DNA of 64,000 nucleotides, from the NCBI RefSeq assembly GCF_003945765.1, contig NZ_CP027712.1:3782001-3846000 (forward strand), written 5' to 3'. Position 1 is the first letter of the stretch. Each line of letters starts with the position of its first letter. The stretch is from Pseudomonas chlororaphis subsp. chlororaphis. GTDB taxonomy: Bacteria; Pseudomonadota; Gammaproteobacteria; Pseudomonadales; Pseudomonadaceae. Below the pieces are notes generated by a model. It searched no databases, was not told the DNA's origin, and saw nothing but the letters and a program-made list of their open reading frames with translations. Both the position numbers and the translations under genes were made by a program. Below are positions 24,897-34,316 of this stretch, piece after piece.

Positions 24897-26314
24897 GCCT
24901 GAAAGTCTTCCTGCCGAGCTTGCTGGCACTGGCCCTGAGCGCCTGTGCCGTGGGCCCGGACTACCAGACCCCGACCACCGAGGCGGCCCATATCGCGGCC
25001 GCCGCCGATGGCGCCGCGGGCCAGAAGAATTTTGACCGCGCGCGCTTCGAAGGCATCTGGTGGCAGCAGTTCGACGACCCGGTGCTCAACCAGCTGGTGA
25101 CAAAGTCCCTGCAGGGTAACCGTGAATTGCGCGTGGCCTTCGCCCGTCTGCGGGCCGCCCGGGCGATCCGCGACGACGCCAGCAACGATGCGATGCCGAC
25201 CATCACCAGCCGCGCCAGCAGCGATCTGGCCAAGGGTCAGATCCCTGGGCAGACAACCCGCCGGGTCAACAGCGAACGCTACGACCTGGGCCTGGACATG
25301 GCCTGGGAGCTGGACCTGTTCGGCCGCATCCAGCGCAACCTGGAAGCCAGCGAAGCCGACCAGCAGGCCGCCGAGGCCGACCTCTATCAGCTGCAAGTCA
25401 CCATGATTGCCGAGCTGGTGGACGCCTACGGCCAACTGCGCGGCGCCCAGCTGCGGGAAAAGATCGCCCTGGCCAACCTGGACAACCAGCAGGAGTCGCG
25501 CAAGATCACCGAAAGCCTGCGTGACGCCGGCGTCGGCGACCAGCTCGACGTGGTCCGCGCCGATGCGCGCCTGGCCGCGGTAGAGGCCAGCGTGCCGCAA
25601 CTGCAGGCCGAACAGGTGCGCCAGCGCAACCGTATCGCCACCCTGCTGGGCGAGCGCCCGGACAAGCTCAGTGTCGATCTCAAGCCCGCGCAGTTGCCGG
25701 CGATTGCCAAGGCCCTGCCGATCGGCGACCCGGGCGAACTGCTGCAACGGCGTCCCGACATCCTCAGCGCCGAACGCCAGCTGGCCGCCGCCACCGCGCG
25801 GATCGGCGTGGCCAAGGCCGACCTGTTCCCGCGGGTCAGCCTCAGCGGCTTCCTCGGCTTTACCGCCGGCCGTGGTTCGCAGATCGGCTCCTCGGCCGCC
25901 AATGCCTGGGCCCTGGGCCCGAGCATTACCTGGGCGGCCTTCGACCTGGGTAGCGTGCGCGCCCGCCTGCGGGGCGCCAATGCCGACGCCGACGGCGCCC
26001 TGGCGACCTACGAGCAGCAAGTGCTGCTGGCCCTGGAAGAGTCGGAAAACGCTTTCAGCGACTACGGCAAGCGCCAGCAACGCCTGATCTCGCTGATTCG
26101 CCAGAGCGAGTCGAGCCGCGCCGCGGCCGACCTGGCAGAGATCCGCTACCGCGAAGGCACCGTCGACTTCCTGGTGCTGCTCGACGCCCAGCGCGAACGC
26201 CTGGCCGCCGAAGACTCCCAGGCCCAGGCCGAGGTCGATCTGTACCGTGGCATCGTCGCCATCTACAAGGCCCTGGGTGGCGGCTGGCAGCCTGAGACGG
26301 TGGCCAGCAAGTAA
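24893..26314 (+). CDS. oprN: Outer-membrane efflux channel lipoprotein, OprN type
   Basis: A 473-residue TolC-like outer-membrane factor of the NodT family. The lipobox is LLALALSACAVGPDYQTP, and the two outer-membrane-efflux repeats include WWQQFDDPVLNQLV and ELDLFGRIQRNLEASEAD, then LLQRRPDILSAERQLAAATA and RYREGTVDFLVLLDAQR. The ATG overlaps the mexF stop by 4 bp (ATGA), so the tripartite pump is one operon. A terminator follows. Confidence 0.87.
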   Translation: MSLKVFLPSLLALALSACAVGPDYQTPTTEAAHIAAAADGAAGQKNFDRARFEGIWWQQFDDPVLNQLVTKSLQGNRELRVAFARLRAARAIRDDASNDAMPTITSRASSDLAKGQIPGQTTRRVNSERYDLGLDMAWELDLFGRIQRNLEASEADQQAAEADLYQLQVTMIAELVDAYGQLRGAQLREKIALANLDNQQESRKITESLRDAGVGDQLDVVRADARLAAVEASVPQLQAEQVRQRNRIATLLGERPDKLSVDLKPAQLPAIAKALPIGDPGELLQRRPDILSAERQLAAATARIGVAKADLFPRVSLSGFLGFTAGRGSQIGSSAANAWALGPSITWAAFDLGSVRARLRGANADADGALATYEQQVLLALEESENAFSDYGKRQQRLISLIRQSESSRAAADLAEIRYREGTVDFLVLLDAQRERLAAEDSQAQAEVDLYRGIVAIYKALGGGWQPETVASK

Positions 26315-26360
26315 GGCTTCAACCGAGCTCCTTTGGTTGGCCGCAACCAACCAAATTTTT

Positions 26361-26396
26361 GCCCCGTGTTCTCATTCGGTCGCGGGGCTTTTTTTT
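26361..26396 (+). terminator. Intrinsic terminator of the mexEF-oprN operon
   Basis: GCCCCG (26361-26366) pairs with CGGGGC (26383-26388), followed by a run of eight T, 46 bp after the oprN stop. Confidence 0.85.
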
Positions 26397-26410
26397 GGCC
26401 CTGGAAAAGC

Positions 26411-26488
26411 ATCGCGGGCAAGTCGGATCGCCGCCCGCTCGCTCCTGCAGATTCATACGCTTTCGTAGGAGCGAGGCTTGCCCGCGAT
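26411..26488. repeat. REP-type inverted pair (GTAGGAGC family)
   Basis: Left half ATCGCGGGCAAGTCGGATCG with a 14-nt insertion not present in the right half; right half GTAGGAGCGAGGCTTGCCCGCGAT. The same long left-half variant recurs at 41053-41090. Confidence 0.8.
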
Positions 26489-26514
26489 AGCCTCCTTCCC
26501 GGCACCGCCGCACG

Positions 26515-27462
26515 TTACTCCAGCACCGTCACCGTCGCCGTGGTGCCGGCGCGCAACCTGTCCTTGCCCGGGTAATCGGGGTCGATGGCGATCCGCACCG
26601 GCACCCGCTGCGCCAGCTTGACCCAGGTGTAGCTGGGATTGATGTTGGCCAGCAGGCGGCTGCCCTGGGAGTTCTCGCGGTCGGTAATGGCAAAGGCGAT
26701 GCTCTGCACCTTGCCGTTGAAGGTCTCGCCGCTCATCAGCTGGATGCGCACCGCGCTGCCCTCCTCGATCCGCGGCAGCTTGGTCTCCTCGAAGTAGCCG
26801 CTGACATAGAAAGAAGCGCTGTCCACCAGCGCCAGCAAGGCCGCGCCGGCAGCGGCATGGTCGCCCTGGCGGGTCTGCAGGTTGGTCACGTAGCCGCTGA
26901 CCGGGGCCTCGACCCGGGTGCGCTGCAGGTCCAGTTCGGCCTGCTTCAGCGCCGCCTGGGCCAGGTGCACGTTGGCCTGGGCCAGGCCGAGGTTGGCCTG
27001 GTCGCGCAACAGGTCGGCCTGGGCCACCGCCACATCGGTATTGGACTTTTCCCACTCCTCGCCGGAAATCGCAAAGCCCTGCTTCAGGGTCCGCCGCCGG
27101 CGCTCTTCGCTTTGCCGCTGCTTGAGCTGCGCCGCGCTGGCGGCAATCGCCGCCTCGGACTGGCCGAGGGTGGCGACCGCCACTTCCACCGAGCGCTTGG
27201 CATGTTCCACGGCCAGGGCATATTGCGCCGGGTCGATCTCCAGCAACAGCTGGCCCTTGTCCACGTGCTGGTTGTCCTGCACCCGCAGGCTGACAATGCG
27301 CCCGGCGACGTCCGCCGACAGGGTCACCACATCGGCCCGCACCCGTGCGTCGCGGGTCCAGGGCGCCCGGGTGTAATGCTCCCAGGCGAACCAGCCCAGC
27401 ACCAGCGCCAGCACTACCGCCACCAGGGTGATCGAACGGGCCAGGGTATTTTTCAGATTCAT
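26515..27462 (-). CDS. HlyD/AaeA-type periplasmic adaptor
   Basis: 315 residues. One N-terminal membrane helix (LARSITLVAVVLALVLGWFA) anchors it. DVAGRIVSLRVQDNQHVDKG is the lipoyl motif, a coiled-coil hairpin follows (about 80-165), and VEAPVSGYVTNLQTRQGDHA is the second half. It is the adaptor of an aromatic-acid-type exporter with the two genes upstream, overlapping DUF1656 by 4 bp. No outer-membrane channel gene is included, so it must share one. Confidence 0.85.
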   Translation of the reverse strand: MNLKNTLARSITLVAVVLALVLGWFAWEHYTRAPWTRDARVRADVVTLSADVAGRIVSLRVQDNQHVDKGQLLLEIDPAQYALAVEHAKRSVEVAVATLGQSEAAIAASAAQLKQRQSEERRRRTLKQGFAISGEEWEKSNTDVAVAQADLLRDQANLGLAQANVHLAQAALKQAELDLQRTRVEAPVSGYVTNLQTRQGDHAAAGAALLALVDSASFYVSGYFEETKLPRIEEGSAVRIQLMSGETFNGKVQSIAFAITDRENSQGSRLLANINPSYTWVKLAQRVPVRIAIDPDYPGKDRLRAGTTATVTVLE

Positions 27463-27662
27463 AGGCTTCCCATCAACAGAATGACCGTGGCGCAGACGCA
27501 GGCATACAGCGCCCCTTCGAACAACGCTTCGTGCCAGACGAAACGCAATACACCGAGGCGCCGCAGCCCCCAGTCGAGCAGCAGGAAAATCGGCAAGGCC
27601 AGCAACAGGGCCTGGGCAATGGGCGGCAGGTAGACGCCGCCGAATTCGAAATCAATGGGCAA
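27459..27662 (-). CDS. DUF1656 small membrane protein (AaeX-like)
   Basis: 67 residues with two predicted membrane helices (YLPPIAQALLLALPIFLLLD, and ALYACVCATVILLMGSL). DUF1656/AaeX proteins are always found between FUSC permease and HlyD adaptor genes; their exact role is not known. It overlaps both neighbours (11 bp with the FUSC gene and 4 bp with the adaptor gene). Confidence 0.8.
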   Translation of the reverse strand: MPIDFEFGGVYLPPIAQALLLALPIFLLLDWGLRRLGVLRFVWHEALFEGALYACVCATVILLMGSL

Positions 27663-29799
27663 GGGCCGGTTCTCCTGTTTCCGTGGGTTGCAGCATGGGG
27701 CGGTAGCGCTCCAGGAAAGCGCCGACGATCAGCAGCGAAACGCGCATGCGGAACACCGACCACAGCTGTTCGTGGGCCTGGGGTCGGTCGTCGGCGTGCA
27801 ACTGGTCCAGGTGGTCGCCCAGCTCCCGCAGCCGCGCCAGCAGTGGGTCCACATCCAGCCCCGGACGCCCCGCTACATACCGCCCGACCCGCCGCAGCAA
27901 CTGCTGCAGGTCGGCGTTGGCCGCGCCGCTCAGCCAGGGGTTGTCCAGGCTCTGCTGTTTGAGCTGGTTCATCGCCACGCCCAGGGTCATGCAGGCCAGG
28001 CTGGTCTCGAAACGTTCGGCGGAAACCCGGTCACCGGCGGCGGGCAACAGCCCGAGCATCTGGGTCAGGCGGTCGACCATGCGGCTCTCGAAGACAAACT
28101 GCTCCTCATCGCTGGCCGTGGTTTTCTGCAAGGCGTACACCTGCTCGCGGGTGTCGCGGAACAAGCGGCGAATGCGCAGCACCGGGTTGAACGGGAAAAT
28201 GAACGCATAGACCAGCAACGACAGCACCCCGCCGCTGACATAGGCCCCGGCGAACTCGAACCATTGAGCGGCATTGTTCTGCCAGGCGCCGATGTTCTGC
28301 GGGCCGATCATCAGCAGGCTCGACAGCCCCAGGCCCATGCCGATCCCGGCGGTCATCGGGCTGGCCAGGCCCACCGCGACCGTATACAGCAGCGGCACCA
28401 GCAACAGCGCCAGCCATTCGAAATCGCCGATCAAGGGCACCAGGGCGAAGACGTAGACCGCCGAGACCAGCAGCGCCAGGGCCTGGCCGCGCATATAGCT
28501 TTGCGCCGCCGCCAAGGGCCGCGGGAAGGTCGCCATCAGCGAACAGAGAATGCCCACCAAGACCATGCTCGAACGCGCGCCGTCCCAGGCGGTTTCGATC
28601 CAGATCAGCCCGGCGACCAGCAGCGCGGTGAAGGCCCGCAGCGCATTCATCGCCGCCAGCGGCCAGTCCAGGTGCAGTGGGTTTGAGCGACCCTGGCGGT
28701 ACAGGCAACTGGCCTGGCGGCCGTCCTGGATGGCATCGCTGAATTCGAGAATGTCTTCGAGCTGCTTGAGCATCCGCGCCTGTTCCCAGCGCAGGGCCCA
28801 GGCCAGGGAACGCAAGGTGGCGGGCAAGGCATCGGCCTCGCGCTCGGCGCGCCGCGCCTGTTCGTCGAAGCGCTGCTGCAAGTGCGCGAACTGCTGCCGC
28901 GAGGCGGCGGGCAAGGCACGCCCGTGCTGCGCCAGTTCATCGAGAAACGCCAGCTCGTCGGCGCGCAGTTGCTGGATCGCCTCCGGCAGCTCGCCGACCC
29001 AGCGCGCCCGCAGCAGCTCGCGCTGGTGGCGCAGCACGGTGAGGCGCGAGGTCAGCAGCACCAGCTGGTTGCCCAGCAATTGCACCAGGCCGTCGGCGCT
29101 GCGCAGGCGTGGCGCGTCGAAATACAAGTGGCGGCGCAACCCTTCCAGGGCGCTGATCTCGCCCAGCAACTGCATCTGCCGCTTGTGGAAGTCGGCCTCG
29201 CTTTCGTCGGTGCGAATCGCCGCCGCGGCGTGGGTCGCCAGCAACTTGAGCACCTGGTCGATCTTGGCGAAGTAACCATGGGCCACGGCCTCGGGCCGCG
29301 CCGTCAGCAGGCTGACCACGCAGACGCAGGCCACCGCCAGCAGGGTTTCGGTGACCCGGGTAATGGCCAGCATCAGGGTGTTGCCTTGGTCGGGGATCGC
29401 CAGCATCGCCACCACCACCGCGGTGTAGCCACTGAGCACGAACGCCTGGGAGCTGGTGTAGCGCAGCAAGGTGCCGCCGGCGGTGCACAACGCCAGCCAC
29501 AGGCCGAGGGTGACCAGGAACGGCAGCGGCGCCTGGGGGAAGATCGCCATGATCAGCACCGCCACCGCGGCCCCCAGGGTGGTGCCAACCACCTGGCCGA
29601 AGCTGCGGGCCAGGGCCATGCCGGCCAGGGGCTGGCTGACGATGATCACCGCCATCAGCGACCACTTGGGCTGGTCGAGGTCGAAGATGAACGCCAGGTA
29701 CAGGGTCAACAGGCCCGCGGCGATGGTACGCAGGGCGAAGCGCAGCACCGCGCCTCCCGGGTGGATCACGACCTTGAAGTAATTGATCAGTGGCTGCAT
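27652..29799 (-). CDS. FUSC-family efflux permease (AaeB-like)
   Basis: About 715 residues with two repeats of membrane helices separated by a long soluble domain, the fusaric acid resistance/AaeB layout. LRFALRTIAAGLLTLYLAFI starts repeat one; MNALRAFTALLVAGLIWIET starts repeat two. It probably expels hydroxylated aromatic acids or fusaric acid-like compounds with the adaptor encoded downstream. The ATG at 29799 (MQPLINYFKV) is used; the open extension to 29892 lacks homology. No LysR regulator (AaeR) is adjacent. Confidence 0.83.
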   Translation of the reverse strand: MQPLINYFKVVIHPGGAVLRFALRTIAAGLLTLYLAFIFDLDQPKWSLMAVIIVSQPLAGMALARSFGQVVGTTLGAAVAVLIMAIFPQAPLPFLVTLGLWLALCTAGGTLLRYTSSQAFVLSGYTAVVVAMLAIPDQGNTLMLAITRVTETLLAVACVCVVSLLTARPEAVAHGYFAKIDQVLKLLATHAAAAIRTDESEADFHKRQMQLLGEISALEGLRRHLYFDAPRLRSADGLVQLLGNQLVLLTSRLTVLRHQRELLRARWVGELPEAIQQLRADELAFLDELAQHGRALPAASRQQFAHLQQRFDEQARRAEREADALPATLRSLAWALRWEQARMLKQLEDILEFSDAIQDGRQASCLYRQGRSNPLHLDWPLAAMNALRAFTALLVAGLIWIETAWDGARSSMVLVGILCSLMATFPRPLAAAQSYMRGQALALLVSAVYVFALVPLIGDFEWLALLLVPLLYTVAVGLASPMTAGIGMGLGLSSLLMIGPQNIGAWQNNAAQWFEFAGAYVSGGVLSLLVYAFIFPFNPVLRIRRLFRDTREQVYALQKTTASDEEQFVFESRMVDRLTQMLGLLPAAGDRVSAERFETSLACMTLGVAMNQLKQQSLDNPWLSGAANADLQQLLRRVGRYVAGRPGLDVDPLLARLRELGDHLDQLHADDRPQAHEQLWSVFRMRVSLLIVGAFLERYRPMLQPTETGEPALAH

Positions 29800-29871
29800 G
29801 AATGGGTTCTGGACAAAGGTGCACCTGCGGCTAGCGTAGTCAGTCTGCGGCCGGGAAAGCTTATCGTCCCG

Positions 29872-29898
29872 GCCTTCCCGGCAGGAAGGCAATTTTTT
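29872..29898 (+). terminator. Terminator-like hairpin in the FUSC upstream region
   Basis: GCCTTCC and GGAAGGC form a perfect 7-bp stem with a 5-nt loop, followed by AATTTTTT on the plus strand. No plus-strand gene ends here. It would block antisense transcripts or insulate the downstream TPR gene. Confidence 0.5.
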
Positions 29899-30089
29899 CC
29901 GAACTGTCGATCCTTCGCGCCAATCGCTTGGTCAAGCAGACTGATTGGACCGGCCGGCGCCGCTCTTCCAGCCTCGCCCCGCCGCAAAAACCCGAGTCGT
30001 GCTCGCCGCCCCGCAAGCGGGTTTGACTCCGAGGGGAAGCTGACCGAAGCTTGCGCCTTCGTAAAGCCGCCCCCGCCATGGATGCCTGC

Positions 30090-31145
30090 ATGACCAAGCC
30101 CCGCCGCACCCTGTTGATCAGTCTCCTCGTCGTATTGGCCCTGGGCCTGGCGTGGCTGTTCCTGCGTACCACGCCGCCGGTGGTGCCGGATGCGATCAGG
30201 CACGGTTACGGCAAGGCGCTGGAACAGGCGCGCAACGGCCAGCCCGGCGCGGCGCGGGTGCTGTATCAACAGCTGGGGCGTCCGGACCTGTCGGACAGCC
30301 GGCGCATCCGCCTGCTCGCCGAGCTGCACAACTACCCCAGCCCACAGGCACTGAAACTGGCCGACGCCGGCCTGCACCACACCGAGCCCGAGGTCCGCGA
30401 GGCCGCCATCCAGGCGGTGCTCGGCCTGGTCCCGGCACGCCAGCGCAGTCTGCTGATCGGCCCGCTGCTGGACGATGAAGTGCAAAGCGTGCGCTTCGCC
30501 GCCGTCACCGCCCTGCTCGGCTTGTCGCCGGATGAACAGGGCCTGTATTTCGGGCCGCTGCAGCAAGTGATCGATGAGTACACCCAGGTGCTCAAGGCCC
30601 AGCCGGAGAACGTCGAGGCGCAATACCAGCTGGCGCGCCTGTACCTGCACAACGCCAACCTGGACCAGGCCCAGCAGACGCTGGAGCACGCCTTGAGCCT
30701 GCAACCGGACAACCTGCAAGCGGTGATCCTGCAACTGGAGGTGCTCGACCGCCAGGGCCGCAGCGAAGCCGCCCGCCAGTTGCTGGCCAAACAGCTGCAG
30801 GCACAACAGGATTCCGCCTACCTGCAACACGCCCTGGGCATGTGGCTGCTGCACCACGACCAGAGCGAGTTCGCCCTGCTTGGCCTGTCCCGCGCCGTGG
30901 AACTGGAGCCGAACAACGCCGACTACCGCTATGACCTGGCCACCACCCTGCACAGCGAAGAAGAGCTGGAAGCGGCGCAGAAACAGCTCGAGGAAATCGT
31001 CCAGCGCCAACCCGCCAACCGCAAGGCGCGGGTGCTGTTGATCAAGTATTGGAAGGAAAGCGGCCAGTTGCAGAACGTGCAGATCCTCCTGGCCCAGCTG
31101 GAGCAACAGAACCCCGACGATCCGGCCTTGCAGCAGGGCCTGTAA
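30090..31145 (+). CDS. Membrane-anchored TPR-repeat protein
   Basis: About 351 residues. One N-terminal helix (RTLLISLLVVLALGLAWLFL) should anchor it, with the rest in the periplasm. Residues about 40-165 look like HEAT/armadillo-like helices, and three to four TPR units follow (AQYQLARLYLHNANLDQAQQ; LQHALGMWLLHHDQSEFALL; YRYDLATTLHSEEELEAAQK). TPR arrays bind other proteins; the partner is not known. Two earlier in-frame starts (30051, 30078) are possible. No operon partner on this strand. Confidence 0.7.
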   Translation: MTKPRRTLLISLLVVLALGLAWLFLRTTPPVVPDAIRHGYGKALEQARNGQPGAARVLYQQLGRPDLSDSRRIRLLAELHNYPSPQALKLADAGLHHTEPEVREAAIQAVLGLVPARQRSLLIGPLLDDEVQSVRFAAVTALLGLSPDEQGLYFGPLQQVIDEYTQVLKAQPENVEAQYQLARLYLHNANLDQAQQTLEHALSLQPDNLQAVILQLEVLDRQGRSEAARQLLAKQLQAQQDSAYLQHALGMWLLHHDQSEFALLGLSRAVELEPNNADYRYDLATTLHSEEELEAAQKQLEEIVQRQPANRKARVLLIKYWKESGQLQNVQILLAQLEQQNPDDPALQQGL

Positions 31146-31156
31146 AGGCTATTCCC

Positions 31157-31244
31157 TGTAGCCGCTGCCGCAGGCGCAAGTCCTGAACATGCATGTTGTC
31201 TGATACGCCGCGAGGGTCGATTGACGATCTTGCTAGCGGCTACA
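31157..31244. repeat. Degenerate REP pair (TGTAGCCGCTGCCG family)
   Basis: TGTAGCCGCTGCCGCAGG at the left and a shortened reverse copy (TAGCGGCTACA) at the right. It sits between convergent genes. Confidence 0.5.
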
Positions 31245-31267
31245 TGCCCGCTGCCGGCTGCGGGAGG

Positions 31268-31645
31268 TTACGCCAGCAGGCGCTGGATCTGCTCTTGCAG
31301 GCTGTCGAGGTCGAAGGGCTTGGCCAGGATCGGCGCGCTTCTCGCGATGGGGCTGCCGGATTCGAGAATCTCAGTGGGATAGCCGCTGATGAAAATCACC
31401 TTGAGGTCGGGGCGCAGTTTCACCGCGGGCTCGGCGATCATCACCCCGGTAATCCCGCCCGGCAGCCGGTAGTCGGTGATCATCACATCCAGGTGCGGTT
31501 TGCTGGCGAGGATCTCGAATGCCTGCTCGCCGTTTTCCGCCTGCAACACCCGGTAGCCCAGGCCCGACAGATAGTCGGCGAGCAACATCAGAATCACCGG
31601 TTCATCTTCGACGATCAGTACGACGTCTTGTGCATCTTCACTCAT
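31268..31645 (-). CDS. Single-domain response regulator (receiver only)
   Basis: 125 residues forming one REC domain with the acidic pair ED (13-14), the phospho-acceptor Asp58 in MITDYRLPGG, and the conserved Lys in ILAKPFD. There is no output domain. It is last in the kinase/CheR/CheB cluster, 78 bp after the REC-kinase gene, and may act as a phosphate sink or a CheY/CpdR-like protein-binding output. The ATG at 31645 is chosen over the open upstream frame. Confidence 0.85.
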   Translation of the reverse strand: MSEDAQDVVLIVEDEPVILMLLADYLSGLGYRVLQAENGEQAFEILASKPHLDVMITDYRLPGGITGVMIAEPAVKLRPDLKVIFISGYPTEILESGSPIARSAPILAKPFDLDSLQEQIQRLLA

Positions 31646-31723
31646 GAGAAGCCTTTGTTCGGTCAATAGCTGCTGATACGACCATCCGGTCATCCAGAAG
31701 GTTGCGTGGGAGCCGGTGTTTTC

Positions 31724-32905
31724 CTACAGCGGCAGACAAACGCGAAACAGGGCACCTTCGCCGATCCTGCTGTCGACTTCGATGGTGCCGCCATGGGCGG
31801 TGACGATCTGCTCGGAAATGAACAACCCCAGCCCGAGCCCGGCCACCGCATGATTGACAGAGACGCGCTCGAACTGCTGGAAGATACGCGCCTGGTTTTC
31901 CTCGCTGATGCCAATCCCGTGATCGCGCACTTCGACCCGCGCCTGCCCCCCTGTGCTGTAGACCCGTACTTCGATCGGGCTCTTGGCGCCATAACGCAAG
32001 GCATTGGTCAGCAGGTTGGAGATCACCTGTTCGATGCGGAACTCGTCCCACTGGCCGAGCACCGAGTCTTCGGCGCTCAAGGCAATCGACGACTCGGCGG
32101 CCTCGACCTGGGGCGCGAAATTCTCCAGCAGGCCGCGAACCAGCTGCACCAGGTCGACCCGGCTCGGGCGGATCGACAGCTTGCCGGTACGGATCCGCGA
32201 GATGTCCAGCATGTCCTCGATCAGGCGGATCAGGCTTTTGATCTGGCGCTCGTCGCGGTCGACCATGGCGTGCATCTTGTCCAGGGTGAAGGCGGCGGCG
32301 TTGTCGCGGGCCAGGTGCATCTTGCGCAGCTGGGTTTCCAGGATCAGGCCGTTCAGCGGCGTGCGCACCTCGTGGGCGACGATCGACATGAAATCGTCAC
32401 GCATGCGCACCGCCTGCTCCAGCTCGTTCTGGGTCGCCTGCAACTGCTTGAGCAACGCCTCCTGCTCACGCCGGCTCTGCTCCAGGGCTTCGACCTGCTG
32501 CTTCATGGCCTTGCTCTGCCGGTACAGGTCGACGAACACATTGACCTTGCTCTTCACCGCATGGGTATCCAGCGGCTTGTGCAAAAAGTCCACCGCGCCG
32601 CTTTCGTAGCCCTTGAAGGCATAGTCGAGCTCGCGCCCGGCGGCGCTGACGAACACGATGGGGATGTTCTTGGTCTTCTCGGTGCCGCGCATCAGCTCGG
32701 CCAGCTCGAAGCCGTTCATGCCGGGCATCTGCACATCGAGGATGGCCATGGCGAACTCATGCTGGAGCAACAGCGACAATGCCTCGTCCGCTGACAGCGC
32801 CTTGTACACCTGGCGGTCCTCGCGCTTGATCAGCGCTTCGAGGGCCAACAGGTTCTCTGGCAGATCGTCGACGATCAGCAGCTTGGCTTGGATATTACTT
32901 AACAT
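31724..32905 (-). CDS. REC-histidine kinase (inverted hybrid)
   Basis: 393 residues. An N-terminal receiver (Asp57 in AILDVQMPGMNG) is followed by a coiled-coil (about 125-165), HisKA with His178 in VAHEVRTPLNG, and an HATPase domain (NLLTNALRYG, DHGIGI, GLGLGLFISEQIV). There is no membrane segment, so it is cytoplasmic. Receiver-first kinases usually take phosphate or signals from an upstream kinase, here probably the large hybrid kinase. Its start overlaps the CheB stop by 7 bp. Confidence 0.87.
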   Translation of the reverse strand: MLSNIQAKLLIVDDLPENLLALEALIKREDRQVYKALSADEALSLLLQHEFAMAILDVQMPGMNGFELAELMRGTEKTKNIPIVFVSAAGRELDYAFKGYESGAVDFLHKPLDTHAVKSKVNVFVDLYRQSKAMKQQVEALEQSRREQEALLKQLQATQNELEQAVRMRDDFMSIVAHEVRTPLNGLILETQLRKMHLARDNAAAFTLDKMHAMVDRDERQIKSLIRLIEDMLDISRIRTGKLSIRPSRVDLVQLVRGLLENFAPQVEAAESSIALSAEDSVLGQWDEFRIEQVISNLLTNALRYGAKSPIEVRVYSTGGQARVEVRDHGIGISEENQARIFQQFERVSVNHAVAGLGLGLFISEQIVTAHGGTIEVDSRIGEGALFRVCLPL

Positions 32906-33504
32906 GCGATTCGTTCCAGCTCGACAAGCAGACGGCTGATGCCGTGCAAAGGGAGAATGTAATCCGGTCGGTGCAGCGCGATGGCCGCCTCGGGCATGGT
33001 CGCCACCTGGGCCTCGGCCGGGTCCTGGACAATGCTCAGGCCACCGCGCCGCTTGACCTGGGCCAGGCCATGGGCGCCGTCCTGGTTGGCCCCGGTCAGC
33101 AGCACCGCGGCCAGGCGCGGGCCATAGGCATCGGCGGCGGAGTCGAACAGGTAATCGATGGCGGGACGCGAATGATGCACGCGCTCCTCCTGGCTCAGGG
33201 ACAGGCTGCGGTCCTGCTCCACCGACAAGTGATAACCGGGCACCGCGAAATACAGGGTGCCGCGCTCGATGGTCTGCTTGTCGCGGGCCTCTTTCACGGG
33301 CAGCGCCAGGCGCTGGGCGAACAGCTCGGCCAACTGGCTGCGATGCTCTTCGGGCAGGTGCAGCACCACCACTATCGGCAGGCTGAAGCCCTCGGGAAAC
33401 GCCGTGAAGATTTTCAGCAATGCCTCGACGCCGCCGGCCGACGCACCTATCACTATGGCCTCGACCCGCGGCAAGGCGGATTGCCCGTTGGCGTCATCGT
33501 TCAT
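32899..33504 (-). CDS. CheB-type methylesterase domain protein, no receiver
   Basis: 201 residues. The catalytic serine is in IGASAGG (S22), with His49 in VVLHLPEEH and Asp142 in GANQDGAHG. The regulatory receiver found in chemotaxis CheB is missing. Its substrate would be methyl-glutamate on a receptor-like protein. No chemoreceptor gene is present in the window, so the coiled-coil of the adjacent hybrid kinase is a candidate. It overlaps the CheR gene by 4 bp. Confidence 0.87.
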   Translation of the reverse strand: MNDDANGQSALPRVEAIVIGASAGGVEALLKIFTAFPEGFSLPIVVVLHLPEEHRSQLAELFAQRLALPVKEARDKQTIERGTLYFAVPGYHLSVEQDRSLSLSQEERVHHSRPAIDYLFDSAADAYGPRLAAVLLTGANQDGAHGLAQVKRRGGLSIVQDPAEAQVATMPEAAIALHRPDYILPLHGISRLLVELERIAC

Positions 33505-34316
33505 GATTTGCGGTAGACCCGTTCTTGTTTGACCAGCGGCTCGAAATGCTCGCCGTAGGCCGAGAAGTCCAGGGTTTCCTTGCTGCCCAGCACCAGGAAC
33601 CCACGGTGGCAGAGCGACTCGTGGAACAGGCCGAAGGCCCGGTCCTGCAACTTCTTGTTGAAATAGATCAGCACGTTGCGACAGGAAATCAGCTGGGTTT
33701 CGGAAAACACGCTGTCGGTCGCCAGGCTGTGATCGGCGAAGGTCACGTTCTCACGCAAGGTCTTGTCGAAGATAGCGTAGTCGTAGGCCGCCGTGTAGTA
33801 GTCGGCAAAGGAGCGCAAACCGCCGGCCTGCTGGTAGTTCTGGGTGTAGGCGCGGATGTTCTCCAGGGAAAAGATGCCCTGCTTGGCCTTCTCCAGGGAG
33901 CTGGGATTGATATCGGTGGCGTAGATGATGGTGCGCTCCAGCAACCCTTCCTCGCGCAACAGGATGGCCATGGAATAGACCTCTTCGCCGGTGCTGCAGC
34001 CAGCGATCCAGACCTTGATCGAGGGATAGGTCTTGAGCAGCGGCACCACTTCCTGGCGAATCGCCAGGAAGTGCGACGGGTCGCGAAACATCTCGCTGAC
34101 CGGGATCGTCAGGAACTGCAGCAGCTGCATGAACGCGCCCGGATCGTGCAGCACCCGCTCCTGCAGGGCGGAAATGGTCTTGCATTCGAACTGGCGCAGC
34201 GCATGGTTGATCCGGCGCTTGATCGAGGCGCCGGAGTAATCGCGGAAGTCGTAGCTGTACTTGAGGTAGATAGCTTCGATCAACAGGCGCAGTTCGATCT
34301 CGGTATTGCGCTCCAC
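33501..34316 (-). CDS. CheR-type protein-glutamate methyltransferase
   Basis: 271 residues with the N-terminal helical CheR domain (YDFRDYSGASIKRRINHALR) and the SAM-binding domain (VWIAGCSTGEEVYSMAILL, IIYATDINPSSLEKAKQG, LISCRNVLIYF). It would methylate glutamates on a receptor-like partner. It touches the kinase stop by one base and the CheB start by 4 bp, so the three are strictly co-expressed. Confidence 0.88.
   Translation of the reverse strand: MERNTEIELRLLIEAIYLKYSYDFRDYSGASIKRRINHALRQFECKTISALQERVLHDPGAFMQLLQFLTIPVSEMFRDPSHFLAIRQEVVPLLKTYPSIKVWIAGCSTGEEVYSMAILLREEGLLERTIIYATDINPSSLEKAKQGIFSLENIRAYTQNYQQAGGLRSFADYYTAAYDYAIFDKTLRENVTFADHSLATDSVFSETQLISCRNVLIYFNKKLQDRAFGLFHESLCHRGFLVLGSKETLDFSAYGEHFEPLVKQERVYRKS

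Noticed and set aside
22419..24929. Long antisense frame opposite mexF
   Set aside because: Same shadow effect; composition is biased and the sense gene is unambiguous.
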